From Chrysiogenales bacterium (lineage in GTDB: Bacteria > Acidobacteriota > Aminicenantia > UBA2199): 13,770 nucleotides of DNA. This document shows, in pieces, positions 1-7,235 of the stretch (position 1 is the stretch's first letter; every line of letters starts with the position of its first letter). A program made the position numbers and the translations under genes. The stretch spans positions 1-13,770 of the forward strand of contig SPCN01000033.1 in the NCBI GenBank assembly GCA_004525465.1, written 5' to 3'. A model generated the notes under the pieces. That model saw nothing but the letters and a program-made list of their open reading frames with translations. It had not been told where the DNA came from and did not search any database.

Positions 1-1455
1 GTCCTTGACCTTGGCGTAGCTCAGAGTGCGGGTAGAAACTTCCAGGTTGCCTTCCATTTCGCGTGCTTCGCGCAGTTCCTGCCTGCGCTTGGACTCCTGG
101 GCCAGTTTTTCCACCTTGCCGATGCGCAGGATATTGCCCTCCTGGACCATGTCCAGGCCATTTACTTTCAGGACCAGCTCCAGGGCCTGGTCCCAGGGGA
201 CCTGCACCAGTTCGCAGGTGAAGCGACCGGTTACATCGGGGTCAATGACCATGTTCAACCCGGTAATTTTGGAGATGAACTTTAGTATGTTGCTGATATC
301 GGCATTCTTGAAGGAAAAATCATAGGGGTCTCCGGAAAACTGCGGCCGGCCTTCATCGACGGTTTTTTTCTGGAAATTGAGGTTTTGAACCTGTCCCGGT
401 TCTTCCTGGACCGGGGCGTCCTCTTGCAGATTTGCAATCTCATTCTCGGCCTTGGATTTTTCCGGTCCGAAAAATTCCTTGCCGGCAGCCGCGGGCTTGG
501 CTATGGATTCTGCCGCAGGGGTCAGCAGGATCTTGTCTGGCGCTTTGACGGTGGCCGCAGGTTCGGTTTTCAAGACCGGCTGGGCCGGCGTTGAGGAAAA
601 GTCTGAAATATCCTGTTTCTGAGCCACAACCGGGATTGCCGGGCTCTGCTGCGAATTATCAAAAAATTCCACCTGCAGCAGGTTGCCTTTGGCCTGGACC
701 GAAAAATGCTTCAGGTAGTTCAGATCAAAAACGATACGGAAGACTTCGGCTGAATTATTGCCGCCGCGAATGGCTTTGACATTCTGCAAATTTATTGTTT
801 TAAGGATTTTTCTGGACTGGGCGTTCTTTAAGTCGATGGCCAGGCGCACCGGCTGCTGTTCGAGCGGTATGACGCGATATTCGGTTTGTTCCGACAAGAC
901 GAATTCGAAGCAAATATGGCCGGGTTCAGCAGAAGTCACTTTCACGTCCCTAACACTTACTGGGCCGGAACCCGCAGCAGCGGTCCGGACCGGAAGCGGA
1001 TCCTGGGTGGTTTTTGGCCTGGGCTGCGGGTCGACAACGACGCTTTTCTCTTTTGCTGTGGCCAGCCCCTTAAGCACGGGGAATTCGATATACAAACCGG
1101 TCTGGTTGGTGAATACACGGTAATTTACATCGCTTTTCAAAGTGATCTCAACGTCGGTGAAGTCAGTGGAATTTTTGATGCTCAGGTCCTGAATCACAGG
1201 CGAATCGAAGGTGAGGTAATTGTTTTCCACCTTGAAATCGACATCTTTGATACGCATGACCAGGCGATTGAGGTTGTCTTTCTGAGGATAGAAAATATCG
1301 GGAATTGGGAGAATCTTGTCGGTTTGCATGTGCAGTTGCACGAAATCTTCGCCGGGGAAATATTCAATTTTGTTGATGGTCACCTTGGCGTCGAGCCCCA
1401 GGCCGCATATTAAAAAGAAAACTATCAACAAAATTCTAGTTGTAGCTTTTTTCAT
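1..1455 (-). CDS. pilQ: Type IV pilus secretin PilQ, N-terminal 485 residues (cut by window edge)
   Basis: Outer-membrane secretin through which the type IV pilus passes. The reading frame stays open from the ATG at 1455 to position 1, so the C-terminal secretin pore is outside the window. Visible parts: a signal peptide (residues 1 to about 23, two Lys then a hydrophobic run); a first AMIN-like beta domain (about 24-127); a second AMIN-like domain (about 165-265); a Pro/Ala/Lys-rich linker (about 268-370); and a secretin/TonB short N-terminal (STN/N0) domain (about 378-447) with the pattern FKNADISNILKFISKITGLN and VPWDQALELVL typical of PilQ. The start of the next N-domain is at about 470. 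AMIN domains bind peptidoglycan in known PilQ proteins. The start overlaps the pilP stop by 4 bases (ATGA), and an AGGAGG lies 10 bases upstream inside pilP. Identification rests on the STN domain plus the pilMNOP context. Confidence 0.93.
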   Translation of the reverse strand, partial: MKKATTRILLIVFFLICGLGLDAKVTINKIEYFPGEDFVQLHMQTDKILPIPDIFYPQKDNLNRLVMRIKDVDFKVENNYLTFDSPVIQDLSIKNSTDFTDVEITLKSDVNYRVFTNQTGLYIEFPVLKGLATAKEKSVVVDPQPRPKTTQDPLPVRTAAAGSGPVSVRDVKVTSAEPGHICFEFVLSEQTEYRVIPLEQQPVRLAIDLKNAQSRKILKTINLQNVKAIRGGNNSAEVFRIVFDLNYLKHFSVQAKGNLLQVEFFDNSQQSPAIPVVAQKQDISDFSSTPAQPVLKTEPAATVKAPDKILLTPAAESIAKPAAAGKEFFGPEKSKAENEIANLQEDAPVQEEPGQVQNLNFQKKTVDEGRPQFSGDPYDFSFKNADISNILKFISKITGLNMVIDPDVTGRFTCELVQVPWDQALELVLKVNGLDMVQEGNILRIGKVEKLAQESKRRQELREAREMEGNLEVSTRTLSYAKVKD

Positions 1456-1925
1456 TTTCTTTCTTCCTCCTCTTCAGGATTTAATGTCTTTATAAGAATG
1501 CGTTCTTTCTGTCCGGCCAGGGCCAAGGTTAAGCTTTTTTTGAAACTGACGGAATTTCTGTCCATGGCCACGACTTCCCCGTCATAGACCTTGTCGCCGA
1601 TGCTAACGATATAGGGCCTGGTATCTGGACCTTTCAGCAATGCCTTGAAAGACCCTTGAGCAAAAACGATGCCCTCGAGTTCCAGTTCATCGATCATCAG
1701 TCCGGCGATGCCCTCTATGGCCTCGCGGTTTTCCTTGACACTCTTGCCCTGCAGCAGGTTCCAGAAAGGATCACGGCGGCCTTCTGGATTGTAGACAAAC
1801 TCTCCGGGCATAACGCTGATCTCGGCTGTCTCTTCATCAGTCGCTTCCGCTAAGTCCATTGGGATTTCCTGGGCTTGCACAAATAAGGGAAATAATAAAA
1901 TTAAGAGAACCAATATGGGTTTCAT
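1452..1925 (-). CDS. pilP: Type IV pilus assembly protein PilP
   Basis: Periplasmic linker of the type IV pilus alignment complex, joining the PilN/PilO inner-membrane dimer to the PilQ secretin. The 157-residue product has an N-terminal hydrophobic signal segment (residues 1-18, ending VQAQ), an extended acidic region, the PilP hallmark YNPEGRRDPF (about 45-54) and a compact beta-rich C-terminal domain beginning ELELEGI (about 80) with the PilP-like stretch VSIGDKVYDGEVV. It ends in an EEEEERK tail. Classical PilP proteins are lipoproteins, but no lipobox cysteine follows this signal peptide, so this version is probably soluble periplasmic or anchored by an uncleaved signal. The ATG directly follows the pilO stop with no gap; an AGGAG lies just upstream. 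Size is close to the usual 160-180 residues. Confidence 0.88.
   Translation of the reverse strand: MKPILVLLILLFPLFVQAQEIPMDLAEATDEETAEISVMPGEFVYNPEGRRDPFWNLLQGKSVKENREAIEGIAGLMIDELELEGIVFAQGSFKALLKGPDTRPYIVSIGDKVYDGEVVAMDRNSVSFKKSLTLALAGQKERILIKTLNPEEEEERK
1466..1471 (-). promoter_or_regulatory. Shine-Dalgarno of pilQ, inside pilP
   Basis: A full AGGAGG lies on the minus strand, 10 bases before the pilQ ATG. It sits in the codons for the poly-glutamate tail of PilP, so the acidic tail and the ribosome binding site share the same bases. With the ATGA overlap this indicates translational coupling of pilP and pilQ. Confidence 0.75.
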
Positions 1926-2564
1926 TTAAAAATCTCCTGGTTTCAGCCCCGCATCCGGTTCGGCAGGCCTGCGGGCCGGGGCGCGCTTGGGGACGGCCTG
2001 CCTGATTTTGCCTCCTTCGCGATAGATATAGGTTGTGGCGGTAAAATTGGCCTGGATCGTATAATCATAACTCAGAGAACGCAGGGGAGTGATATTCAGC
2101 CCGTCAATGGTGAATATTTTTTTCAGGCGCGCAACCTGATCGAAAAATATGCCCAAATTGTGATAGTTGCCTTCCAGGCTGATGGCGATCGGCCATTCCA
2201 GATAGATTTCACGGTTGGTTTCCTTATTGAAATTGAAGGTCGAGGTTTTCAGGCGGGCATTGGAGGCGATGGCCTGGATCTTGCGTAGAATCTGACTCAC
2301 TTCCTTCTTCTCCGGCAGAATACCCTTCAAGGCTTCCAGGGTCCCCTCATTGTGTGCTTTTTCTGTTTTTAATTTTTCCAATTTACTTTCATTTTTTTCC
2401 GCTTTGCGGATTTCATCCTCAAGTCTTTCGCTTTGAACTACGATGGACGCGATCTCGTCCTGGGTGGGTGAATAAATGACGAAATAAAAAATACCGAACA
2501 GGACGACACCTACAATCAGAAAAACCAGAAATTGTCCATACCAAGGTAAATTTTGAATTTCCAT
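1926..2564 (-). CDS. pilO: Type IV pilus inner-membrane protein PilO
   Basis: Bitopic inner-membrane protein that pairs with PilN to build the type IV pilus alignment platform. The 212-residue product has a short cytoplasmic start (MEIQNLPWYG), one transmembrane helix (about 11-31), a periplasmic coiled coil (about 34-80), the PilO-like segment ILPEKKEVSQILRKIQAIA (about 82-100) and a ferredoxin-like alpha/beta domain (about 100-185), then a basic, Pro/Ala/Arg-rich tail. I chose the ATG at 2564 rather than an in-frame start at 2624: the longer version would overlap pilN and add about 20 residues unlike PilO, whereas the ATG at 2564 has an AAGGTGG Shine-Dalgarno 6 bases upstream and begins 1 base after the pilN stop. 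The stop abuts the pilP start. Confidence 0.9.
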   Translation of the reverse strand: MEIQNLPWYGQFLVFLIVGVVLFGIFYFVIYSPTQDEIASIVVQSERLEDEIRKAEKNESKLEKLKTEKAHNEGTLEALKGILPEKKEVSQILRKIQAIASNARLKTSTFNFNKETNREIYLEWPIAISLEGNYHNLGIFFDQVARLKKIFTIDGLNITPLRSLSYDYTIQANFTATTYIYREGGKIRQAVPKRAPARRPAEPDAGLKPGDF

Positions 2565-2565
2565 T

Positions 2566-3165
2566 TTAAACCACCTTATTGAGATCAGACTGACGGATAA
2601 ACTGACATTCGATCCGAAATTCAAAAATATCGATACCGGCTTCCTTTTTTCTTGTAGTCGTTTTCAACTGGACATTGACAAACGAATTCGAATTCTGCAG
2701 ATTGTTGATCAGATCCGCGATCAAGTTGTTGGAAAGCGCTTTGCCGCTGATAGCCACCGACCCATTCTTGAAATTCAAATTAGTCAGCCAAACCCATTCG
2801 GGCAGACTTCTGGACATTTTGTCCATCATGAAAACCACATCTTTTTGCCGCAGTTTCAGGTCGGTGATGATTTTTATTTTGTTGTCCAATTCCAATTTGA
2901 TTTTCTCAATTTCAGCCAGCTCCTTCAATACTTTTTCAAGTTCCGCCTTTCTGAGGGTCCGTTCGGCCAACAGTTTTGTTTCAGAAGACAGTTCGCTTGA
3001 TTGCAGGAAGTACAGCAAACCGATGCCGCAAACCGTGATGGCAATGGCGGCGATCAGCGCCGGCAGGCTCAACTGGCTCGGCTTTGCCTCTTCGGTCAAG
3101 CTGATGGTCGTCCCTCCAGCGGCCACCTCTTTTTTTTCCGGTTTTAATAAATTGATTTTGATCAT
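2566..3165 (-). CDS. pilN: Type IV pilus inner-membrane protein PilN
   Basis: Inner-membrane partner of PilO; its cytoplasmic N-terminus binds the groove of PilM. The 199-residue product opens with MIKINLLKPE, matching the conserved PilN INLLP-type motif that docks to PilM. It then has a roughly 22-residue cytoplasmic stretch, one transmembrane helix (about 33-54), a periplasmic coiled coil (about 58-105) and an alpha/beta periplasmic domain with the typical PilN segment LPEWVWLTNLNFKNGSVAISG (split around residues 120-141). Length is normal for the family. The ATG overlaps the pilM stop by 4 bases (ATGA), and the stop lies 1 base before pilO, so expression should be coupled along the operon. 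Confidence 0.92.
   Translation of the reverse strand: MIKINLLKPEKKEVAAGGTTISLTEEAKPSQLSLPALIAAIAITVCGIGLLYFLQSSELSSETKLLAERTLRKAELEKVLKELAEIEKIKLELDNKIKIITDLKLRQKDVVFMMDKMSRSLPEWVWLTNLNFKNGSVAISGKALSNNLIADLINNLQNSNSFVNVQLKTTTRKKEAGIDIFEFRIECQFIRQSDLNKVV
2571..2577 (-). promoter_or_regulatory. Shine-Dalgarno fixing the pilO start
   Basis: AAGGTGG on the minus strand, 6 bases before the ATG at 2564, inside the last codons of pilN. It decides for the shorter PilO start. Confidence 0.75.
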
Positions 3166-4244
3166 TGCGAATCCCCTACGGCCCTCAGGGCCAGGCCTAC
3201 GGCAACCGTAAACAACGGAGCCATGTCCTTGATAAAGTTCAGATCAAACTTTTTGTAATTGATGTCGATATTGTTGAAGGGATTAACCACTTCAACCGGG
3301 ATATCAAATTCCTGAGAGAAATAGTCGGTGATCGCTTCCAGGTTGGCACTGCCGCCACAGAGCAGGATGTTGTCGATCCGGCCTTCTGTGGTATTGGAGC
3401 GGTAAAATTCAAACGTCTTTTTGATTTCGTTGCGCAGGTCGTTCAGCACAATGTTGATGATCGGTTTAACAGCAGCGGCCGAGATTCCCTCCACGGCACG
3501 GCCTTTTTTGACCGCTTCGGCCTTTTCATACTTGAGATTCAATTCTTTTTGCAGCAGGTCGGTGAACTGGTTGCCGCCGAAAGCGATATCCCGGACAAAT
3601 ACAGGGTGGCCGGCCTTGGAAATGATCACATTGGAGATCGATGCCCCAATATTGATTATGGCCAGGACCTTGTCGCGGTACAGTTCATAATTGAGCAGCA
3701 CGCTATTCAGGGCAGCAAAAGAATCCAGGTCAACGATATTGGCTACCTTGGTGGCGCTGGTGATCACGTTGAGATAATCATTCATTTTTTCCTTTCTTAC
3801 CGCCGACAAAATAACTCCCACCCGGTCAGGAGGGGAATCGGGAGATTCGATTACTTCATAGTCAATGTTAACCTCATCGGGAGTGAAGGGGATGTGCGGC
3901 CGGGCTTCCCACAGGATGTGCTCGTGCATTTCATCGGGATTCAGGCGCTGTACTTCGATCTTCTTGACAATAACCGAACTTCCCGACACGGAAAATGCGA
4001 TACGGTTGGTTTTGGCCTTGCTGTCGTAAAATACATGTTGAATGGCCTCGGCCACAGCCGTCGAATCCATTATGCTTCCTTCTACGATGGATTGATAGGG
4101 AACAGGTTCATAGCCGAGAGAGACAAGTTCATAGCGTGTTTCGTTTCCTTTTCTTTTCGCCTTCAACTCCACCAGTTTCAAAGCAAATGAACCTATGTCA
4201 AGTCCAACGATTGGTTTGGATTTTTTAAAACCGATTAGAGGCAT
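3162..4244 (-). CDS. pilM: Type IV pilus ATPase-fold protein PilM
   Basis: Cytoplasmic actin-like protein that binds the N-terminus of PilN and links the pilus platform to the cytoplasmic motor. The 360-residue product shows the actin/FtsA nucleotide-binding motifs: phosphate-1 GLDIGS (residues 14-19), phosphate-2 IINIGAS (about 197-203) and the adenosine motif LLCGGSA (about 294-300). Length matches PilM. An in-frame GTG lies 12 bases further upstream at 4256, but the ATG at 4244 has GGAG 5 bases before it, overlapping that GTG, so the ATG is preferred. It is the first gene of pilMNOPQ; the 261 bases upstream to fabD contain a TTGACA box and suggest the operon has its own promoter. Confidence 0.94.
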   Translation of the reverse strand: MPLIGFKKSKPIVGLDIGSFALKLVELKAKRKGNETRYELVSLGYEPVPYQSIVEGSIMDSTAVAEAIQHVFYDSKAKTNRIAFSVSGSSVIVKKIEVQRLNPDEMHEHILWEARPHIPFTPDEVNIDYEVIESPDSPPDRVGVILSAVRKEKMNDYLNVITSATKVANIVDLDSFAALNSVLLNYELYRDKVLAIINIGASISNVIISKAGHPVFVRDIAFGGNQFTDLLQKELNLKYEKAEAVKKGRAVEGISAAAVKPIINIVLNDLRNEIKKTFEFYRSNTTEGRIDNILLCGGSANLEAITDYFSQEFDIPVEVVNPFNNIDINYKKFDLNFIKDMAPLFTVAVGLALRAVGDSQ

Positions 4245-4249
4245 GACAC

Positions 4250-4253
4250 TCTC
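4250..4253 (-). promoter_or_regulatory. Shine-Dalgarno deciding the pilM start
   Basis: GGAG on the minus strand, 5 bases before the ATG at 4244. Because it overlaps the codons after the alternative GTG at 4256, it favours the ATG start. Confidence 0.6.
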
Positions 4254-4256
4254 CAC

Positions 4257-4505
4257 TGTATGTAATTTTCATACTAAGATTTTATTAACATATTGAAAAT
4301 AAAATGTCAAGTTTTTTTTGTTTTTTTTATAGATTTATCGGGGATATGGAAATGTTGACACTCGGACATCCAAAACAGGCTTGCCTTATGGAGTTTTTTT
4401 TCTGTCAAATGCCTATATTGCTTGGTTATTAGAATTTCATTGAAACAGTGTTTTTTTTGGGTTTTTTGCCTGATTTTCTTTTCCCCAAGCGGCTGAAGGG
4501 GATAT
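4257..4505. other. AT-rich intergenic region between fabD and pilM
   Basis: About 250 bases with long A and T runs. It contains the candidate pilM promoter. I see no convincing rho-independent terminator for fabD: a short inverted pair CCCC...GGGG near 4486-4503 is followed, in the fabD direction, by A-rich rather than T-rich sequence. A 77-codon minus-strand frame crosses the region (4307-4540), but it is Lys-rich, overlaps fabD and resembles no known protein, so I do not call it. Confidence 0.6.
4282..4310 (-). promoter_or_regulatory. Candidate promoter of pilMNOPQ
   Basis: On the minus strand there is a perfect TTGACA (4310-4305), then 17 bases, then TAATAA (4287-4282), in a very AT-rich stretch. 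The -10 is poor (3 of 6); a better hexamer TAAAAT (4284-4279) lies at a long 20-base spacing. The -35 and the AT-rich setting are real; the exact -10 is uncertain. The leader to the pilM ATG would be about 30-35 bases. Confidence 0.5.
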
Positions 4506-5456
4506 TCAGGGATTTTTTTCGATATCGGCCAGATTTTCAATATTCACGACCGGGATATCACGTTGCTTGTCCCGGGCGGCGCGCTTGAGCAGCCCGGCCA
4601 GCACTTTGCCGCTGCCTATCTCAGCGAATCTGGCGACTCCTGGATCAAGGAGCAGCGACTCCATGGTTTCATGCCAGCGGACCGGACGTGAAACCTGCAT
4701 CTTTAAACCAGCGCGGGCGTCTGCCCCACTTCTGACCTTTTGCACCTGCCAATTGTTAATGACCGGGAATCTGGGATCGGCAAAAACCACGCGGTCGAGG
4801 TCCAGGGCCAATTTCTCCTCAGCCGGGAGCATCAGCTCCGAATGAAAAGGAGCGGAAACCGGCAAAAAGACCGCTTTTACCCCCAGGCGTCGCGCCGCAT
4901 CCTCTACCGCCCCTTTTTCACCCGAGATCACAACCTGGCTGGCACTGTTCCAGTTGGCCAGGTTGACAACCCGCCTTACCCCTTCGGGGTCGGCGGGCAA
5001 GCCGGCATTCTCATCGTTCACCACAGCAACGGTACGGCGGACATTCTCTATATCTGCGCCGATCAGGGCGGCCATGGCCCCTTTGCCGACTGGCACTGCC
5101 TCCTGCATGTATTTGCCCCGTTTGTGAACCAGAGTAAGCCCATCTTCATAAGTGAACACCCCGGCGCAAAGCAGGGCCGAATACTCTCCCAGACTGTGCC
5201 CGGCCGCCAGCAGCGGTTCCTTTTGCCAAAGTGAATAAAGAATGTAGGAAACCGTGAGCAGGGCCGGCTGGGTATTGCAGGTCAGTTTCAGTTCCTCTTC
5301 CGGACCCGAAAAACAAATACGTGATAAATAATATCCCAGGATCTCATCGGCCTGCTTGAAGGTTTTTTTGGCGAATTCACTTTTCTCGAAAAGGTCCAGC
5401 CCCATGCCAACAGCCTGCGAACCCTGACCGGGAAATAAAAAGGCGCTGTCGTTCAT
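4506..5456 (-). CDS. fabD: Malonyl-CoA:ACP transacylase FabD
   Basis: Transfers malonyl from CoA to the acyl carrier protein, supplying the elongation unit for fatty acid synthesis in the cytoplasm. The 316-residue product carries the FabD signatures: FLFPGQGSQ (residues 6-14), the nucleophile motif GHSLGEYSA with Ser88, the malonate-binding Arg113 (HKRGKYMQ), the catalytic His205 in SAPFHSELM, and a C-terminal EIGSGKVLAGL. Length is normal. It overlaps the upstream exported-protein gene by 4 bases (ATGA) and has a perfect AGGAGG 7 bases before its start, so it is translationally coupled as the last gene of a three-gene operon. No other fab genes are adjacent, which is unusual because fabD commonly sits with fabH/fabG/acpP/plsX; plsX is about 8 kb away in this window. 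Confidence 0.96.
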   Translation of the reverse strand: MNDSAFLFPGQGSQAVGMGLDLFEKSEFAKKTFKQADEILGYYLSRICFSGPEEELKLTCNTQPALLTVSYILYSLWQKEPLLAAGHSLGEYSALLCAGVFTYEDGLTLVHKRGKYMQEAVPVGKGAMAALIGADIENVRRTVAVVNDENAGLPADPEGVRRVVNLANWNSASQVVISGEKGAVEDAARRLGVKAVFLPVSAPFHSELMLPAEEKLALDLDRVVFADPRFPVINNWQVQKVRSGADARAGLKMQVSRPVRWHETMESLLLDPGVARFAEIGSGKVLAGLLKRAARDKQRDIPVVNIENLADIEKNP

Positions 5457-6424
5457 TTTTTATCCTCCTCAGATTCGATCATTTTCAGTTGCAGTCTGCA
5501 AAAACCTCCCTGGCCTTTGCTGTTGCGCACCCCCATCCATAATTCGTCGGCAAGCAGAGCCCGGTCCGCCTGGCGCAACCGTACCCGGCGAAAAATTTCC
5601 CTGATCATGAATCCTTTCCAAAGCGGAACGTCGGGATAAGATTCCCCGCATATCTCCATCTCTTCGGAATTATTGGCGGCAATACGGAAGTGCAGTCGCA
5701 AAGGGTATTTTTGCTTTACCGTGACCTTCGACCTGACAATCTTTTCCAGCAGCACCGCTACCCGGTTCAGGCTGTCGGAAAAATCAAGCTCATCGCCCGT
5801 CCACTCGGCGGGAAACGGGCCGAATGGAGCACTGGCCTGGCCGGGGGTGAAACTATGGTTAAGCAGTTTCAGTAATACAGCCAGTGTGGGAAAGATCTTG
5901 AAATAGATGCCGATTTGAGCAGGGTGGTATTTGTAACGCGGTTCCAGGCCGACAGTGAAATTGTTGTAATAGCCTTGGCCGTCCCTTTCAAAGGCAAATG
6001 CCTCCGGACCGGTAGTTGTCAGCTGGTGGGGGAATTTTTTTATTGTTTTCACTCGCTCGGAAAATTCAGGTGTCTGCTTCTGCCACTGAAGCAAGAGTTG
6101 ATCGATAAAAATCTTTCCGTCATCTTCGTCCTGATCGACACTGAGCAGGGCCAGGGTTTTGCCGGAGAAACCAAGCGTCCTGATGATGTAAGCTGAGCGG
6201 GGAATGCCGGCATAGGTAAAGACGGCGGCGCCGTCGGGCCCCGGGCAAACCTTCAGGTCGATCGCTGCCGAGGCATCATAATAAACGCGGATGGGAATGA
6301 CCAATAGCAGGCGCGAAATCGCGCTGCCGCAGATCTGGTACTCCAAGCGGTAGGTCAGGCATCGATTGGGGAACAACGCCGAGGTCAGCATGAAAATCGA
6401 AATGACCATAAATATTTTTTTCAT
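5453..6424 (-). CDS. Exported protein of unknown function (323 aa)
   Basis: I do not recognise this protein. It begins MKKIFMVISIFMLTSALF, a clear Sec signal peptide (about 1-20), and no later segment looks like a membrane helix, so it is probably periplasmic. The mature part alternates short beta-strand-like stretches (YRLEYQICG..., LLVIPIRVYY, AAVFTYAG) with a middle region rich in Phe and Pro, and ends in a charged EEDKK tail. The strand pattern is vaguely reminiscent of DUF3108-type periplasmic proteins, but I cannot confirm that. It overlaps both neighbours by 4 bases (ATGA with the aldolase upstream and with fabD downstream), so it is co-transcribed with them. There is no good Shine-Dalgarno before its ATG, which points to translational coupling to the aldolase gene. 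Confidence 0.8.
   Translation of the reverse strand: MKKIFMVISIFMLTSALFPNRCLTYRLEYQICGSAISRLLLVIPIRVYYDASAAIDLKVCPGPDGAAVFTYAGIPRSAYIIRTLGFSGKTLALLSVDQDEDDGKIFIDQLLLQWQKQTPEFSERVKTIKKFPHQLTTTGPEAFAFERDGQGYYNNFTVGLEPRYKYHPAQIGIYFKIFPTLAVLLKLLNHSFTPGQASAPFGPFPAEWTGDELDFSDSLNRVAVLLEKIVRSKVTVKQKYPLRLHFRIAANNSEEMEICGESYPDVPLWKGFMIREIFRRVRLRQADRALLADELWMGVRNSKGQGGFCRLQLKMIESEEDKK
5464..5469 (-). promoter_or_regulatory. Shine-Dalgarno of fabD
   Basis: Perfect AGGAGG on the minus strand, 7 bases before the fabD ATG and inside the last codons of the upstream gene (its ESEEDKK tail). Together with the ATGA overlap it supports coupled but efficient fabD translation. Confidence 0.75.
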
Positions 6425-7188
6425 TTTTTAAAGGCGCGCAGAGTTTCGGTAATCTGCTTGTCGCTCAACCCCTCCGGTTCCAGGCCTATGGATTTCAACT
6501 GCATATAAAGAGCAGCCGCTTTCTCCACGATTTCAATCCGGTCCAGAGCCTGGCTCAGGTTTTTTCCCGAGGCGATGACGCCATGCTTGTCCCAAAGGGC
6601 CAGACGGAATTTCTTCAACTTCTCTTTGCTGGCCTTGGCCAGGATTTTGGAGCCGGTAACAGCGTAGGGGATCAACCCGAGCATTTCCGGGACGAACAGA
6701 CGCGTCTCGTGCTGCAGGCGGAAAATCCTCTCATTGATTTCTTTTTCAGAGTTGAAAATATGACTCAGAGCGATCAGGCTGAGCGGATGACAATGAACCA
6801 CGGCCCGTTCGCCGCTGCGGTTCTCCTTGAAAAGAGAATGCAGGCCGGCATGGGTGGCCCACTCGCTACTTAATTTCTCGGAGCCGTCAATTATCCAAAA
6901 ACGCCTGTTGTCAATGATTTGGATCAGGCAAAGACCCGTCTCAGGTTCGGCGGCGATTTCGCGCATGCGGCTGCCGCTGGCGGTAACCAGGAAGCAATCT
7001 CCGATCAGATCCGTCATGTCCACTGAGGATTCCATGATTTTGTCAGGCTCGGGTCTAAGTTTGTCAAGGGCGAAGGGAGCGGCCAAGCGCAGGGAAATGT
7101 TGCCGGCACTGGCTTCAGCCCAGCCTTTGATGAACAGGACCTCGGCTACTCGGCGGAACTCCCGCGTCTCCTCCAGCAAGGCGATCAT
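6421..7188 (-). CDS. Class II aldolase, RhaD-like
   Basis: Zinc-dependent class II aldolase/adducin family enzyme of 255 residues, most like rhamnulose-1-phosphate aldolase (RhaD). Matching elements: GWAEASAGNISLRL (about 22-35, phosphate-binding region), FLVTASGSRMREI (67-78), the catalytic acid in LSSEWATHAGLH (Glu109, aligned to RhaD SELPAHF), the zinc ligands in VVHCHPLSLIALSHI (His132, His134) and a third His in WDKHGVIASG (His202), then the helical end EIVEKAAALYMQLKSIG. RhaD splits rhamnulose 1-phosphate into dihydroxyacetone phosphate and L-lactaldehyde. No rhamnose genes (rhaA, rhaB) are nearby, so the actual substrate is open. It leads an operon with an exported protein and fabD. 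The ATG at 7188 has AGGAG upstream, and a promoter-like TTGACT/TACACT pair lies just before it. Confidence 0.87.
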   Translation of the reverse strand: MIALLEETREFRRVAEVLFIKGWAEASAGNISLRLAAPFALDKLRPEPDKIMESSVDMTDLIGDCFLVTASGSRMREIAAEPETGLCLIQIIDNRRFWIIDGSEKLSSEWATHAGLHSLFKENRSGERAVVHCHPLSLIALSHIFNSEKEINERIFRLQHETRLFVPEMLGLIPYAVTGSKILAKASKEKLKKFRLALWDKHGVIASGKNLSQALDRIEIVEKAAALYMQLKSIGLEPEGLSDKQITETLRAFKK

Positions 7189-7205
7189 CGTTGCTCCTGG
7201 CTGGC

Positions 7206-7234
7206 AGTGTAGCGTTTTTTAAAACAGCAGTCAA
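7206..7234 (-). promoter_or_regulatory. Candidate promoter of the aldolase-exported protein-fabD operon
   Basis: On the minus strand TTGACT (7234-7229; 5 of 6 matches) is separated by exactly 17 bases from TACACT (7211-7206; 4 of 6). Initiation would fall near 7199, leaving a leader of about 11 bases that just holds the AGGAG (7198-7194) before the ATG at 7188. The promoter touches the 5' edge of the M18 aminopeptidase remnant that lies on the other strand. Confidence 0.6.
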
Positions 7235-7235
7235 G

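Noticed and set aside
886..1413. 175-codon plus-strand frame
   Set aside because: Antisense of the pilQ coding region, which is supported by its signal peptide, AMIN and STN domains.
2565..2624. Upstream in-frame start for pilO at 2624
   Set aside because: It would overlap pilN and add residues unlike PilO; the ATG at 2564 has a good Shine-Dalgarno and normal spacing.
3165..4190. 341-codon open frame on the plus strand
   Set aside because: It is the antisense shadow of pilM, whose minus-strand product has all the actin-like motifs; the plus translation resembles nothing known.
4486..4503. Terminator for fabD from the CCCC...GGGG pair
   Set aside because: The stem is only 4 bp and is followed by A-rich, not T-rich, sequence in the direction of fabD transcription.
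4307..4540. 77-codon minus-strand frame between fabD and pilM
   Set aside because: Lys-rich, overlaps the fabD end, has no recognisable domain, and covers the candidate pilM promoter.
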